Assembly (NCBI GenBank): GCA_036405135.1
Contig: DASWYF010000024.1
Location: forward strand, 62,001 to 126,000
Direction of reading: 5' to 3'
DNA: 64,000 nt
DNA from: Verrucomicrobiia bacterium
GTDB taxonomy: Bacteria > Verrucomicrobiota > Verrucomicrobiia > Limisphaerales > JAEYXS01
This document shows positions 63,224 through 64,000 of the stretch, one piece after another. The notes beneath the pieces were generated by a model that saw only the letters and a list, made by a program, of their open reading frames with translations, was not told the DNA's origin and ran no database searches. How positions within the stretch are numbered: the first letter of the stretch is position 1; every line of letters starts with the position of its first letter. A program made the position numbers and the translations under genes.

Positions 63224-64000
63224 ATGAGTCGTCACCTAGCATTATCACGTCGGACCGCCATCAAAGCAGGAGTGGGTTTTGTCCTGGCTGCCCCATTCAT
63301 ATCGCGAGCGGAGACTTCCAAGGCCGAAACCGCCGCCCAATCTGCTCACGTCGAACTGTGGCGTCGTTTGATCGATAAGCACGATGTGATGCTCGATTTC
63401 GCCGACCTCGATGGAAAAGTGATCATACCCACGCCCGAAGAGTGTCGTGAAGGCAAGCCCAATGCGCTCGGTTGGTGGAGCCCGATCGAGAATGGCGGGT
63501 TCTTTAACGGCCTCTATATCGAAGCCATGGTGGACCGCTGGAGTGTCACCAAGTCCAAGTCTGATGCCGAGAAAGTCCGCCGCATGGCCCGCGGCCTCAT
63601 GAAACTCGCCTCTGTCAGTTCGGTGAAAGGTTTCGTAGCCCGTGGCATGGGCACCGATGGCGTGAGCCATTATCCGATGGGCTCCAATGACCAGACAGCT
63701 CCTTGGCTCTCCGGTCTGTGGCGTTATCTGCAAACAGATCTGCCGGATAAAGCAGAGCGGGCGCAGATCGTCGCCAAGGTGATCGAGACGGTGGAAGTCA
63801 TCATCACGTTGGGCTGGAAGATGCCCGCAGAAGAGCCCTTCAAGATTCGTGGACAATTTCACGAGATCAGTTGGGAAAGCTCACCCCGCGTTCTGTTCGT
63901 CCTTAAATGGATGCACCAGCTCACTAAGGATGCGAAATGGGACAAGATGTATCGACAGGCGATGCAAGAGGTTGGCGGTAAGAAGAACATCTCCCGCTTG
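63224..64000 (+). CDS. Tat-exported protein of unknown function, N-terminal part (cut by window end)
   Basis: The frame runs open from ATG 63224 to the window end (259 codons seen). The N-terminus has a twin-arginine signal, ALSRRTAIKAGVGFVLAAPF with consensus SRRxxxK, and an AxA-type cleavage region around SRAETSKAE. The mature part contains many Trp and acidic residues (LGWWSPIENGGFFNGLYIEAMVDRW) and SHYPMGSNDQTAPWLSGLW. Such features are reminiscent of alpha/alpha-barrel carbohydrate-active enzymes, but I cannot assign a family. The Tat route implies folding in the cytoplasm before export. Confidence 0.75.
   Translation, partial: MSRHLALSRRTAIKAGVGFVLAAPFISRAETSKAETAAQSAHVELWRRLIDKHDVMLDFADLDGKVIIPTPEECREGKPNALGWWSPIENGGFFNGLYIEAMVDRWSVTKSKSDAEKVRRMARGLMKLASVSSVKGFVARGMGTDGVSHYPMGSNDQTAPWLSGLWRYLQTDLPDKAERAQIVAKVIETVEVIITLGWKMPAEEPFKIRGQFHEISWESSPRVLFVLKWMHQLTKDAKWDKMYRQAMQEVGGKKNISRL

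Noticed and set aside
1-64000. tRNA, rRNA, riboswitch, transposase or integrase
   Set aside because: Intergenic regions were read for cloverleaf arms, conserved rRNA blocks and transposase motifs; none was seen. A tRNAscan or Rfam search would settle this.

Overview
The window looks like the chromosome of a free-living, Gram-negative, moderately GC-rich bacterium. My best guess is Verrucomicrobiota, in the Pedosphaera/Limisphaerales direction. This is an inference from gene content: an outer-membrane barrel, lipoproteins, a PmoA-like DUF6807 protein, paralogous ABC-2 permeases beginning with an 'ERELR' motif, and several starts without a clear Shine-Dalgarno. No rRNA, tRNA, CRISPR array, phage or recognisable transposase was seen.

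Layout. 0-2 kb: end of an outer-membrane barrel gene, a coiled-coil lipoprotein and an exported protein. 2.3-5.7 kb: a non-homologous end-joining operon (Ku, then LigD split into a phosphoesterase-ligase gene and a separate polymerase gene). 5.7-17.6 kb, minus strand: a periplasmic glucan operon containing a DUF1328 micro-gene (17413-17574), an unknown one-TM protein, an OpgH/MdoH-type glucosyltransferase and a 2911-residue cyclic beta-1,2-glucan synthase. 17.9-33.5 kb: a loose cluster of envelope and stress genes (YihY-PGPGW fusion, glycine-zipper protein, PRC-BON protein, nitroreductase, YjdF-like protein, zinc peptidase, UbiB-like kinase, DUF2934, histidine kinase, DUF4142, DUF421, FAD-Rieske oxidoreductase, small basic protein, SDR dehydrogenase).

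34.4-48.8 kb: a four-gene signalling operon. It encodes a giant soluble hybrid kinase with twelve near-identical 92-residue HAMP units, a REC-PAS-GAF hybrid kinase, a two-domain KaiC-type ATPase, and a multi-PAS hybrid kinase. The genes abut or overlap by 4 bp, so they probably work as one phosphorelay. No KaiA or KaiB is present. A long imperfect inverted repeat lies just downstream.

50.2-60.1 kb: a tightly packed ABC export-type operon with one exported or membrane-anchored protein of unknown family, one ATPase and four paralogous permeases, each apparently a fusion of two ABC-2 half-permeases. 60.1-64 kb: a PmoA-like exported protein, the ribosome-assembly GTPase Der, and the start of a Tat-exported protein cut by the window edge.

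The strongest candidates for undescribed biology are the poly-HAMP/KaiC phosphorelay, the one-ATPase/four-fused-permease operon, and the pairing of OpgH with a cyclic glucan synthase.
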